A stretch of 64,000 nucleotides of DNA from Brachionus manjavacas (taxonomy: Eukaryota; Rotifera; Eurotatoria; Ploima; Brachionidae). A program made the translations under genes and the position numbers. The stretch spans positions 4,159,501 to 4,223,500 of the forward strand of contig JAHQIY010000007.1 of the NCBI GenBank assembly GCA_019054805.1, given 5' to 3'. Shown piece after piece: positions 10,072 to 21,054 of this stretch (positions are counted from its first letter, which is position 1; each line of letters starts with the position of its first letter). The notes beneath the pieces were generated by a model. That model was not told the DNA's origin. It did not search any database and saw only the letters and a program-made list of their open reading frames with translations.

Positions 10072-12090
10072 TTTGATTGGAACACAATTAGTCTTGTTTG
10101 TATATTTTAATTTGTAAGCAATAATTTTTTAGAGATCCATATTTTTTTATTTGTTAGTTATTTTTAAAAGTATTATCGGTTGATTGATTTTATTCAAAAT
10201 AAAATTTGTGTACTATATTTTTTTTAATTCTATTAGCTTATCAAAAATAAAAAATAAAAAATTTTATCAAAACTTAAATGCGATCGGTGAGTCGTGTAAA
10301 ACCTGAGTCAGATTATGCATGAAAATAAAATTTGTAATTTTCTAAATAAATTTTTAATTTTCTTTTATAATCTATTTTACTCGTATTTTGATATTTAAAA
10401 TTTTAGTTAAAAAAAAATAATTATTAACGTAAATGATACAAACAAAGATAGAAACTGAAATCAATTAATAAATAATGTTGAAATTTGTTATTAAAAGATA
10501 ATTTAATTTTTAGATAAAAATGTGCCGTTTTCTTTTCGATTTCGATTCTTTCAATATCGAAAAAAATCTAACACAGCAATTTTTAAAATTTAATGTAAAT
10601 GCCTTTACAGATAATATGAATTTTTAAAATTGGATAGATTAAAAATTAAAATATAAATAATATTTATGATAAAAAATTATATTTTAATTTCGTTATTTGT
10701 GCCAGCATTAATCGTTTTCTCTTGGTTAAATAGGCTTAACATCTTAAACATTTATAAAGTCAAAAAATGCACTAGATTCTGAAATAATATTAATAATAAT
10801 ATATAAAACTTACAGCAAGACTAGCTTGCGGAGGTGACCTACTAGGAAGTCACCTATGGTAGCTCCTTTTACATCCTTGAAATTTGGAATATTTTAATTG
10901 ATTTTTGGATGTCTTAAATTGCACCTGATTCGTGATTTTTCAATTTACTTATTTAACCCTGTCAAGTTATTGCTAGTCAAGAACCAACTTTTCCATAATG
11001 ATTTCGTAATTCGATTCATTATCCCTCAAAAATACAACATATTAAGTATTATCTTAAATTATATAAATAAAAATAGCAGTATTTACCAGAAAAATTGATA
11101 GGTAATTTAAACTTATTAAAGCACCTAATTTTATTTAACTGATGGCTTTTTTATTTGACAAGCTCTTACGTAATAAATCTTTAATTTTTATATTCTTCGC
11201 ATTAAATGTGTTATTAATTTTAAAAGAAATGTCAGTCAAATCAAATTTTTAAAATTTTTTTTTCATTTTGCTTCCATTTTTCAAAGCACTTTTCTAATTA
11301 AAAATAAAGTTTAATATTTAAATTTAAATTAAATCAATTTTCTGTAAATCGAAAAAAAAATTCGAAAAAGAAACATAAATTCATTATGAATTTTGGTATA
11401 AACGAAATTTTGATCAATTTTTAAATTTTTTTTCCTAAAATTCTTAATTTAGAGTGATTTTTTTAACAGCTTTAGTTGTAGTTTATGTTCGAAAGAAAAA
11501 AAATGAGAGAATACTTTTTAGTCATTCTAAAAATTTCAAAATCTCTTGAAGAATAACAACGAACTTGTAAAAATCAATATCTTCTTTTAAAATATTTAAA
11601 AAAGTTGACTATTTTTTTCATTATAATGGTAACCAGATTGTATGCAATAAATCTTGTAATTTTAATCACCAACAACACCTCGATTGAGTGGCATGGAATA
11701 AAATTTTTCAAGCTTGACTTTGTAAACATATTTTCTATCAAAACAAACCACAAAATTAAAAATTAATTATTTATTTATTTTATTACATCCAAAATAAAAT
11801 AAATTAATTTAATGTAAAAATTCCTGTGAGCAAGCTACTAACACTATTTGGTTTAAAATTTAAATTGCAAAAAAGGGATTGAAATGAGCCCAAAGTGCTT
11901 ATTTATGCTTCCAATTTTTGAAAGAAAAAAAAGCTCGAAATTCCAAAATTTCATCTTGATTACTCTAGTTTGTTTAATTTTCTATCTTTCTGTGGAAAAT
12001 AAAGAGTTTGTATCATACAACATAAAAATATTAAAATTCCATAGCAAGTGCTCATTTTACTTAGCATGCTTGAATAGCTCAATGAATCCG
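10072..12090. other. Intergenic stretch between receptor and EF-hand gene
   Basis: No gene is recognised. ORFs near 10898-11098 and 11884-12099 are AT-driven and lack family signatures, although the second begins with ATG and contains a hydrophobic stretch. One compact hairpin is noted at 10832-10855. Confidence 0.55.
10832..10855. repeat. Short perfect hairpin AGGTGAC / GTCACCT
   Basis: Seven-base-pair perfect arms flank a 10-base loop, in a small block (about 10812-10875) much less AT-rich than its surroundings. It is 760 bases past the receptor stop, so could be a distal 3' UTR element, part of a decayed repeat, or chance. No terminator or known RNA motif is claimed. Confidence 0.4.
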
Positions 12091-12099
12091 TATAAATAG
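12091..12099 (+). promoter_or_regulatory. TATA box for the EF-hand gene
   Basis: TATAAATAG stands 68 bases before the ATG at 12159 and about 30 bases before a TCATCA that would serve as an initiator near 12121. The gene's less AT-biased codon use also suggests strong expression. Few other genes in the window show so clean a box. Confidence 0.55.
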
Positions 12100-12158
12100 A
12101 ATTTGGCTCTGACACTCAAATCATCAATTTTTAAATTAATTATTTATTATTTAGGAAA

Positions 12159-13328
12159 ATGGCTTCGTACAGCACTCAAATTTCTAACCCAACTTACAGC
12201 ATTGCTCTAAGCTCGGTCACTCCAGCCTACAGAACCATAGGCTCATTTGAAACCGTGAACCAATCTGAGGTCCAAACTAACGCTTATCAATCAAACGGTA
12301 ACTGCAAATTTTTGCCACCCATTTCATTGGATCAATACAAATTGAACAACGATCCAAATCCAGAAGTAATCCGCAAGAAACCAGCTGAGAAAATCCGCTA
12401 CAAACAAGATGTTGCCATTCGATTTTTGGAGCCACCACAACCACCAAAGCACGGTGAAATCGTGGTCAAACAATTGCCGAACCGTCAAATCGCTCCAGCT
12501 CCGCCTCTAGTTGTTCGTCAAGCTCCACCAAAACCAACCACTCCAGCTCCTCTGGTTCTCCGTGAAGCACCACCTCCACCACCACCAAGAATCCCGGATC
12601 AAACTGTTTTAGTCCCAGGTAAAGTCTTGCCACCACCATCCAGAAAAGTGGTTGTTGAACGATTGCCACCAATTCCACCAAAGCCGCAGCAAATTTTCCT
12701 AGAGAAATGGCTTCCATTTAAACAACAAAATAGACGTGTTGTTTTCCACAGAGCTGAACCAGATTGTCTTTTGCCAAATCCAAGAAACTTGGTCATCCAA
12801 TGGGAAGCTCCAGATGTTGAAGTTACACGTGAATACAAAAACTTGGGAAGTCATTTGGCCGATCCGGAAGAGTATGTCAGAAGATTTGGCTCTGAATTGT
12901 TGAGACATGAAGAATTCAAAACTGCTGCTAGCCGCATTGGTGCTCCGGAAGATGTCATTCACTCAGACAGTCATCGTGAATTAGGCTTACCGGAATTAGA
13001 GGGTGATGTAGAGGCATTGAGATTAGTTGATTTAGAAAGAAGTGGTTTGTCCGAATACAGATCTTATTTGAGCGGAATGGGAGTCTCATATGACGCTTCT
13101 GCTTTTAGCTCATCGGCTAGTCCATACGGTTTTATCAACTCACCAGAATCAGGTAACTTAATCTCAATCAACGAAGCTCAAACCATTGCCAATAATTTCA
13201 ATGCCGGAACTGAGAAACCAGCAACTGATGCCGATTTAAGAGCTTATTTTGACTCTTTAGATTCAAATGGGGATGGGAAAATTAGCTACGAGGAATTCCG
13301 AGCTGCCGCTACATCTGGAAGTTTTTAG
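12159..13328 (+). CDS. Proline-rich repeat protein with one C-terminal EF-hand
   Basis: A 389-residue single-exon protein of unknown function. From about residue 68 to 225 it consists of eight or nine imperfect 15-17-residue units, each with a beta-like hydrophobic core followed by proline: for example EIVVKQLP, LVVRQAPP, LVLREAPP, KVVVERLPPIPPKPQ and QIFLEKWLPF. A charged helical part (EYVRRFGSELLRHEEF, about 240) follows. One canonical calcium loop, DSNGDGKISYEE (about 368-379), closes the protein; no paired second hand is obvious. The alternating V-V-x-R-x-P pattern recalls cytoskeletal lamina proteins of protists (alveolin or articulin style), but homology cannot be shown by eye. Codon use is less AT-biased than in neighbours, and a TATA box precedes it, both suggesting an abundant structural protein. 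No signal peptide or membrane segment is seen. Confidence 0.7.
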   Translation: MASYSTQISNPTYSIALSSVTPAYRTIGSFETVNQSEVQTNAYQSNGNCKFLPPISLDQYKLNNDPNPEVIRKKPAEKIRYKQDVAIRFLEPPQPPKHGEIVVKQLPNRQIAPAPPLVVRQAPPKPTTPAPLVLREAPPPPPPRIPDQTVLVPGKVLPPPSRKVVVERLPPIPPKPQQIFLEKWLPFKQQNRRVVFHRAEPDCLLPNPRNLVIQWEAPDVEVTREYKNLGSHLADPEEYVRRFGSELLRHEEFKTAASRIGAPEDVIHSDSHRELGLPELEGDVEALRLVDLERSGLSEYRSYLSGMGVSYDASAFSSSASPYGFINSPESGNLISINEAQTIANNFNAGTEKPATDADLRAYFDSLDSNGDGKISYEEFRAAATSGSF

Positions 13329-14645
13329 ATAAAAAGCTTGAAACACTTTTTTTTTAAATTAAACTCAAAATATTTTTTTTCAAAATAAAACTTAAAAAAT
13401 AATTATTTATTTTTTGATAATAAATTAAATTAATTACTGTTTTAACATTTACTTATCTAAATTAATAAAAATCACATACAATAACATTAATTTCATATAT
13501 TAAAAAACTTAAAAAACTTATTTTTAAAATATTTCAAAGACTGATTTAAAGTTAATTTTAAGATAGATTAAAAAACAACCGCAATCTATCTTCGTATTTA
13601 TCAAGAGATTTTAAAGACGAAGTAAACACGATTGTTGAAATAAAAATTCCGGAAGTCTATTTTTTACTACAAAAAGGCTAAACACTGTCATATCTCAGAA
13701 AATTCCGCCAAAAACCAAAAATAATTAATATTTATTTTTTCAATTTTAATCCTAAAAATTAAAATGTCCTTGAAAAATTATTTAAAATTATTTTAATTTC
13801 AAAGTATGGGTCATTTCCCGAAGTAGAGCATGTGAAAATTTCGATTTTTTGTATTTTACTTAACTTTGTATTCCATAAAAACGAGACTAACCTAGCAGCA
13901 AGAAATACATTAGAAGTTTTTTTAAGTCTTGATATTGGAATACTACTATTTTAAAATAGCTTTTTTAAATAGATACAATAATGAGTTATATCCAAACATC
14001 TTTTTAAAAACTTTGAATGAATTCGTTGAAAACTTTTATAATAAAAGAATAAATAACCAACTTTCTAAAAATCAATTTCTTTTTTCTTTTTTGTTAGCTT
14101 TTTTTTTAGCTCATCTTGATTTAAAATTATAAAATAAATTTTAAAATTAAAAATATTTAATTAAAATTTATGATTCATTTTTAAGAACGAGCATCGTTCG
14201 TATTTCACTCTTTTTTTCAAATATCAATCAAGTTTAGTATTTTATTAATTTGTTAATTAATTTTTTAATTAAAGCATCGTATTTAATTTATTTTAAAAAT
14301 TTTTGAATTCGAAAGGTTGATCAAGGATATATAATTTTTTAGAATATTTAAAGATAAAGAATTTTTTACACTTAGCAAAAACAAGGAAAGCATGTATAAG
14401 CTTTTACAATATGCTATTTAGCTTCCGAATTTACATAAAATTAAATGTTTAAAATTTTATTTTGTTAGTTAACTTTTGCTTTTGAGCTCTTAAAGAAAAA
14501 AATTTTCTTTTTAATAGTTTGCTGTGGTTTTTGGTCAATATTAGTTATTAAAAATTGAAATTAAAATTAAAGAAAAAATAAATATGATCGTAAAATTTTT
14601 CATTTAATCATGTACTAAGCAAATATTAAAAAGAATAAAAATTAG
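13329..14645. other. Intergenic AT-rich DNA downstream of the EF-hand gene
   Basis: No gene, RNA gene or clear repeat was found. It presumably includes the 3' UTR (AATAAA-like motifs soon after the stop). The ORF near 13929-14132 looks like chance in AT-rich DNA. Confidence 0.55.
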
Positions 14646-14653
14646 ATTAAATG

Positions 14654-15296
14654 GGGGTTGTGAAGTTCGTTTTTCGATCTTATTCCAATCTTTTCAATTC
14701 AGAAAAACTTGAATAACTTTTTTAGTTCTGTAAAATGCTTTATTATAAGAAAATTTGCTTAATGCCAGAAGTTTGACACTAAATTTAAGAAGGGAGAATA
14801 ATATGAAGCTTACAAGAGAATTGACCAAACGCGGCTTATACAATTTTCCTTACAAATCGAGCAGTGTCAAAATGGAACGATCTATCACAGGACAGTGTCA
14901 TTTCTAAATCAATCAACAGTTTCAAATCAAGAATAGACAATGAATTGCTTGGCAATGGGCAAAACAAGAGAAGAAAGACTGTCAAAGCCCTTCAGGGGCT
15001 AAATGCTGACAAGCGTTAGTATAGCATAGCCATACTGCAGTTCCAATACTACTACTACTAATGCATTAAAATAAGTCTGCAAAATACTCTGCAAGTTTGT
15101 GTATTTTGCACGCCATTTAAAAGTATTCCGATCAAGTTTGCAATTACATTGCAGAGTTTTTGGAGATATTTTTGGATTAAGCAAAGTTGCTTAAGCATTA
15201 ATCATTTTACAGAACTAAATTATCTCTTATAGTAAAAAAGTTATTCAAGTTTTTCTGAATTGAAAAGATCGAATTGAAATGAACTTAACAACCCAA
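14654..15296 (+). mobile_element. TIR element with 8-base target duplication, family C copy 1
   Basis: A 643-base element with roughly 100-base terminal inverted repeats starting GGGGTTGTGAAGTTC on the left and ending in the reverse complement of TTGGGTTGTTAAGTTC on the right. It is flanked by the direct repeat ATTAAATG at 14646-14653 and 15297-15304, an 8-base target duplication as in hAT-type transposition. The arms share atcttttcaattcag and aaacttgaataactttttt. There is no transposase. The interior carries a piece of a LINE (listed separately). A relative lies at 32776-33138. Confidence 0.8.
14849..15062 (+). pseudogene. LINE ORF2 C-terminus and ACT-repeat tail captured inside family C element
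   Basis: From about 14849 the frame reads through WNDLSQDSVISKSINSFKSR to a TAG at 15017-15019. This is the characteristic end of CR1/jockey-like LINE ORF2 proteins; the LINE at 22165-23870 has the parallel IWNSLPNQLVEAPNVNSFKA. The stop is followed by about 30 bases and then an ACT repeat (15048-15060), again like the tail of that LINE. It is either an old 5'-truncated insertion or captured DNA. Confidence 0.65.
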
Positions 15297-15304
15297 ATTA
15301 AATG

Positions 15305-16440
15305 TGAATTGAAAAAATGTTGAAAAGTTTAATAGCTAAAAAAAGATCATAGTAAAGTGTAATATTAAAAAAAATATTCATTCTTAATCAGCACATTGAA
15401 TTTAAAAGAATATTGGAATAAAGTAAGGGTTTTTTTTGACTTTTTTAAAAAGCTAAATGCCAGTATCTTCGAAATGTCAAAATATTATATGAGACGAAAT
15501 TAATTTATTGTAGAAAGATAAATTAAAACTTAAATTTGTTTTTTGTTGATTAGATAATTTTCACTAATTTTTTTTTTTAATTCCAAAATACTAAAAAAGG
15601 CGCAAAATTTTATAACTCAACCCAATTTTTTTGTAAGATTTCGGTCAAAAATTTAATGGTTAATAAATAGAAAAAATTTCATATTTTCTTAAAGTTTCTC
15701 AGTTATCATAAAGGCTTCAATTAAAATTAAATAATAATACGGTCAAATTCTAAATTCAGGTTATATTAATTTAAATCGATCTTGACCCTTTTTTTAAATC
15801 CTGGAATGATGTAAAAGTTAATCCGCTAAGAAAGTATTTTAAGCCAATTTAGAGAGATACAATTTAAACAAGATAATTAAATGAAAGGGTCGTTTGTATG
15901 GTAAGATATTTCCTGATCAAAATATTTTCAAATAATCAGTTCAAACAAAAAAATTTTAATTAGAATTATGAATTAGTAAATTACGGAAAATTTGAAAAAA
16001 TCAATTTTCTAAATTTTTTGTAACGATAAGGGACAATTATTATTTAAACATAATTTCATTTGCAAAAAAAAACAAATTTCGGAAAAAGAGTCGGAATAAT
16101 AATTTGCGAAAGTATTTAACCTTTTTTTTTTCTCAAAGAAAAAATACATTTAAAGACAATTTAGCAAAACCTATAGAAAAATATAATTAAAAATAGAGTA
16201 TAGAAAAAGTTTAGCTTTAATTCAAATATAGAAAAAAGGTGATTCACGAATATAAATATATATTACCTGTATAATTATTATTTTTTTAAAGAGCTTTTGA
16301 AACAAATATCATTAAACTTCATAATTTTTACGTTTTATTTTGATTGATAAAATTTTTTTTATATCAACCCAATTCGCTTATCAGTTAGTCTGGCCGCTGG
16401 TTTAAATACTCCAAGTTGTCTAATTTAGTCGAGTCAAAAA
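15305..16440. other. Intergenic AT-rich DNA before the winged-helix/phosphorylase gene
   Basis: No gene or repeat is recognised. The last 60 bases are less AT-rich (tctggccgctgg near 16389-16400) and probably contain the 5' UTR and proximal promoter of the next gene. Confidence 0.5.
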
Positions 16441-18911
16441 ATGGAGTACATAGTACTGGAACCATTGATGTCTAAAAATTCTGGTTTAAATCTGTCCATA
16501 ATCGAGCGAAAGACTCAAATTACGCCTGAGGAAGAAAAGTTGATTCTACATGAAGCCGAAGGATCATTCACCGGCTTCATTGTCAAAAAGCCAATGCCGC
16601 TGCTGATCCAAGAATCACTACTAAATTTTCGTAAATCTGATCTATCGTTTAAGCTTAAAGTTTTGATGAAACATCTTACACTGGCCCAAGAACAACAAGA
16701 GCAAAGAGTGCTGACATTTTGGTTCATTAATGCTGACAAAAAAGAGCATTTAAATTGTTCAAATATGTTTTTCCGCAATTTATTTAAACAAGATTTTCCG
16801 CGGGATTATTTTTCATTTTTGCTTCGTATAATGCAGATAATTAAAGTGGTCAAATCTATATCCAGAGTCAAAGTGGAAATAGAAAAAATTGGTAGCCCTA
16901 AGCCGCTTGGATCTCAGTGTAAGTTTTTCTAAGTCAACTCGATTTGTTTGTCACATTTTATTGCTTTGTCTTAATGGAAAATTTTTTAAGTTTTATCTAT
17001 TGCTCATAAAATCACATCATCTGTAATGCATCTAAAGTCAGAGCTAATCGAAGAAAGTGAGAGATTGTTTCTTAGATTCTTAAATTAAATTAGAGATTAG
17101 ATATTCTTGATTGCTGTGTAGTGAATGTTTATAATTAATCATTTTTGTTTAAGTTGGTCAAAAGGATCCAAAGCAATTTGAAATGATAATTAGCGGAAAA
17201 ATTTTGGAATTTCTGGAACGTTCGTTTCCCAATCCCATGTCTATCGGAGAGCTAGCCAAGTAATTTTTTCATTTTTTTTTAATTAAAAATTTAATTTTTG
17301 AATTTTTCTAAAGTTTGACACAAACAGACCTTGAGCTAGTCTACAAGCTCTTGTGCAATCTACTAGAAAGAGATTTGGTCAAGTTTTATGACGATGGAGC
17401 CAGCTGGGTACGGAAGTTTGCCCATGTACACGATCAGCATGGTAATTTTTTTTCTTTTTATTTGAGTTAATTTTACAGTTTTATTACTCTTTTTAAAAAT
17501 ATTTTAAAATGACACTCAAATTTTTATTACTTTGTTATTGAAAAGCTTTCTTTGTTAAAATTTAAAAAGTGGAATATTTTTGTCATTTTTTTATATTAAA
17601 AAAAAAAGATTTTAATTAATATTGAAAAAAAAAATTTAATTTAATTCTTGAAAATGGCTAAAAAGAATATAAATAAAAGAATTTTTTTTTAATTTTCTTC
17701 AAGACTTTTATGAGGTGCAACAACAGCCTGTGCTGCCTGACAATCAAAAGCCGACGATAGCAATAATTACTGTGAACTACTATGAGAAGCTGGCCGTTGA
17801 TGCTATGATGACTGACAAAATAACATTTTATCGTCGCAAACCAGAAGGTATTTTATTTTTTTTTTGACTTTAATTTTAAATATCTATAAAATTTAATTTT
17901 AAACAAAATTAAAAAAGGCTTAGGTAATTTTTTGGCACTTATTGAGCTTAATTTAATTTATAATTCTCAGCTTGTGTTTTCTACTGACAATGCTTTTTGC
18001 ATTTTTTTAAAATTTAAATTACTGAATTAAAAATTATTTTTTTAGGTGAATCAAATGTATACACAATTGGACTAATAGGAAATCATAGAGTAGTGAGCAC
18101 GAAATTACCTTTATTAAACAAAGACAGTCGAAGTGCTAAAATTACCTCTGGAAATACAACGACACGTCTTTTGGGAATATTCGACCAGATAGAGCATGTA
18201 TTCTTGATAGGATGTGCAGGTGCTGTGCCCAATTATTCTGACTTTAGTAGACATTTAAGACGTGGCGACATAGTGGTATCAGTTCCAGATTTGAGCAGTA
18301 CTAGTGAAGAAGATTTCATTTATGGACAATTTGAGATAACTAAAAATCAAAATGGATTTCAGTATTCAACAAAATCATGGTTGCCCAGATCACCTGATCT
18401 GTACCGAATAGTACAAACAATTCAGAAGAGCTATGATCCTCAATCACAACAAATGTATCCTTGGGAGACTTATATTAACGAAGGAGTTGAGACGTTGACC
18501 AGCAAAGAATTGGACTGTAGGCGCCCACTTGAAGACAAACTATTGTTTACTTTTGATGACAAAAACGTAATTGAAGTCGAGCATCCAACAGATTCAAGCG
18601 GATCTTTTAATCGCAGAGAGTATGGCTATCCAGTACTTAAGTTCGGAAGAATAGCTAGTGGAGAAGCTCTGACTAAAAATGACGGTTTAAGAAATGCTTT
18701 GTCTGAAGAAAATGGAATATTGTGTTTTGATACCGGAATGGATCAAGTTATGGAGTCAATTGAAGGAAATAGAAAAGAGAGCTATATTATTATTAGAAGT
18801 ATTTCGGATTATTCAGATGGTACTACTACTAAAGAATGGCAGCCTTATTCTGCTGTTTGTGCTGCCGCATTCGCCAAAACAATAATTAATGCTCTTCCTG
18901 CGGTTAATTAA
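16441..18911 (+). CDS. Winged-helix plus nucleoside-phosphorylase-superfamily protein, five exons
   Basis: Exons 16441-16918, 17154-17259, 17314-17441, 17704-17847 and 18046-18911 join in phase to a 573-residue protein. Residues 1-160 were not recognised. Residues about 165-237 look like a winged helix (PMSIGELAK, then DLELVYKLLCNLLERDLV). Residues about 250-573 resemble the purine/uridine phosphorylase and MTA/SAH nucleosidase fold: IAIITVNYYEKLAVDAM, GLIGNHRVV, FLIGCAGAVPNY (about 338-349), GRIASGEAL and RSISDYSDG (about 536-544). In MTA/SAH nucleosidases the aspartate equivalent to ISD is the catalytic acid and is kept here. The substrate is unknown; the DNA-binding-like module suggests a sensor or regulatory role rather than plain salvage (inference). 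The last exon would open with GTG if read alone, but clearly continues from the splice acceptor. Similar uncharacterised proteins exist in other animals, to my recollection. Confidence 0.75.
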
Positions 18912-20129
18912 AAAAAAAATTTTTCATGAGAATAATTTTAAATCATTTTTTAATTTATTTACGGAATCAAATTTTATTCATTGAAATAAAATTATTTTTT
19001 TATTAATTTTTCAGATTTATGTTTAAATTGATTGTTGATTTTTGTTGATTTAAAATTTCATTTCTTTATAAAAATCGAATATAAAAATAGATTTTATTTC
19101 AGAAAAATATAATTTATTTTTATGTTTATTAGCTGACAGTTGTTTTATTTTTTTTGTAGTTTACTGATTTTAATGCCAAAAATTACCGTTAAAAGTCATT
19201 ATTTTTAAAAATAAAATTTTTAGTAACAAAAAAATTTTAAATATTTTTCATTTTTTGGTTGAGATTTAGGGTGGTATAAAAAAATTTATTTTGTTCGATG
19301 ATAAGACACCATTAAATAATTTTTATTACTAAAACAACATAAATCTAATATGCAATATCTTTTTACTTAGACTGGATAGTGAAATTTTTTTAATTACTAA
19401 TATTAATCATGTTTATTTAGAATTAGAGAAAATGAGATGAACGCCTCTTCAATTATCATACTAGATAGCATAGTAAAAATTACTATTTTAATTGTTATAT
19501 TCGAATTGAAGCAATTCTGATTGATTATTTTTTATCATACAAATATTTTTATTTTATTGCTCTCACAACTTATTTTTCCTACTATCTTTATTTAAATAGC
19601 CCTTGCAGAGTATCTTTGATAACGTAGAAGTAATTTTTCGATTCTTGAGACCTGATAAAAAAAATAGAAATATTTACTTATACAGTATTGTTTAAAGGTT
19701 GAGTAACGGGTGAAGAATTATTTTTATTAATAAAATTTTTTTAAACAAAAATGCAAAATTTAAAGCAAAAAATTTGATTCCATAATGTTTGAAAAAAAAT
19801 ATTACATATGACTCACAGTTTTTCAAGCTTTTTGTTGAGATTTTTTCAACCTTGGTTTTTGAACCTCATATTTCTATTCGATTTTTCTTTCTAATAATCC
19901 TCGTGTGATCAGAGAATCCGATACTTTTCGGCCATCCGATACTTTTCGATGATGATGAATTTGTAACTTGGGGTATTTCAATTTCATTACTCATAGGTAT
20001 TTGAGCTTTGGTGTAATCATCAAATTTTTAATATTTTTTTTTCTTGATATCTGGTGCTGCGCCAAATGCATAATTCAAAAAATTATTTTTTATTTTTTAC
20101 TTTAAAATCGAGTCCTGGTGGCGCATTAA
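18912..20129. other. Intergenic AT-rich DNA after the phosphorylase-domain gene
   Basis: No gene is recognised. The only local structure is a near-direct repeat, atccgatacttttcg, at about 19917 and 19935. AATAAA-like signals lie soon after the stop codon at 18911. Confidence 0.5.
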
Positions 20130-20300
20130 ACTAAGGCTTTCAGTGTTTGATGCGGATTTAAACGCGTGATTACGCTATTAGAGCTTGCGCTCAAAGATAA
20201 CAATATTATAGCATGGGTGAGATGTACTTTGGTGCATGGTCCAAAGGCGTGTTTTAACCTGTGGTGCAGCATAATCGAACGTAGGATTGTCTCAGAACCA
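20130..20300 (+). repeat. SINE-like dispersed repeat, copy 2
   Basis: A G+C-richer block whose core (gcatgggtgagatg, then ttggtgcatggtccaaag, then tcgaac) parallels the minus-strand block at 1140-1275. An ORF across it (20166-20363, beginning with GTG) has no recognisable domain and is treated as chance. Upstream at 20050-20130 is tggtgctgcgccaaatgca and tggtggcgcatt, possibly part of the same unit. Confidence 0.4.
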
Positions 20301-20721
20301 GAAAATCAATGGCTATTAACAGATAAACCTTATTTGTTTGCACAAAATTTTCAAGATATTTGATTTAGAATTCACTAGCTAGTATTTTTACACCAATTTT
20401 GGGATTTAATTGATGTATGAGCTGTTGCGCTATCTTTTTTTTAAATCCATTTGTCACTGCTAATTAATCTTTTTCATTTTTGCTTTGCAAAAGATAAATT
20501 TAAAAATTTTTACAAATCAAAATTTAATTTTTAATCGTTTAATTGAAAAAATTAAAAATAAGAAAACTGAAAAAGTTAAACTTTCAAAAATCTTTTTTTA
20601 TTCCTCTTTTAAAACCGGTTCCACAAACCAGTTTCAAAAGGAACCCGGTTTCCCACCACTAAATCTTACCCAAACCATAACACTTAATGAATTTTGTATA
20701 GAAAATGAATACCTCAATTTA

Positions 20722-21054
20722 CAGAGTCGGTCAAAAGTCAAATTTGACTTTCAATTTTAAAGACCTATTATGACTTTGACTTAATAAATCGTTTTTTTTA
20801 AATAATTTTAATGACTTTTTTATGAAATTTTTTAAAGAACCTTATACATTTTGACATTTTTTAACAATCAATTGTTCCCAGGAATCGAAATATTTTAAAT
20901 AAATTAAATATTAATTTGGAAGTACCTTGTTCATTAATTTTAAGACTTAATAAAAAAAATTAAAAGTCAAAGTCAGAACTGATCTTCAAAATTAAATGTC
21001 AGATTTGACCGTCAAATCTTTCAATTTCGTATTTCGTATTATGGACCAACTCTG
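20722..21054. mobile_element. hAT-like MITE, family B copy 1
   Basis: It starts cagagtcggtc and ends gaccaactctg, so the termini are inverted CAGAGTTGGTC-type repeats, matching the CAGNG-type ends of hAT elements. It shares the AAAGTC/GACTT-rich subterminal sequence with copies at 23886-24031 and 27120-27387. Candidate 8-base flanks (tcaattta and ttaatttt) match only partly. It has no coding capacity. Confidence 0.6.

Noticed and set aside
12466-12962. Three minus-strand ORFs opposite the EF-hand gene
   Set aside because: They are antisense shadows of the less AT-rich proline-repeat gene. Their translations are just the complement of proline and glutamine codons.
19917-19950. Direct repeat atccgatacttttcg
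   Set aside because: Two 15-base copies only, without further structure. Too little to interpret.
20166-20363. 65-codon ORF as a gene
   Set aside because: It starts with GTG and lies over the second copy of the SINE-like block. The peptide is not shared between the two copies.
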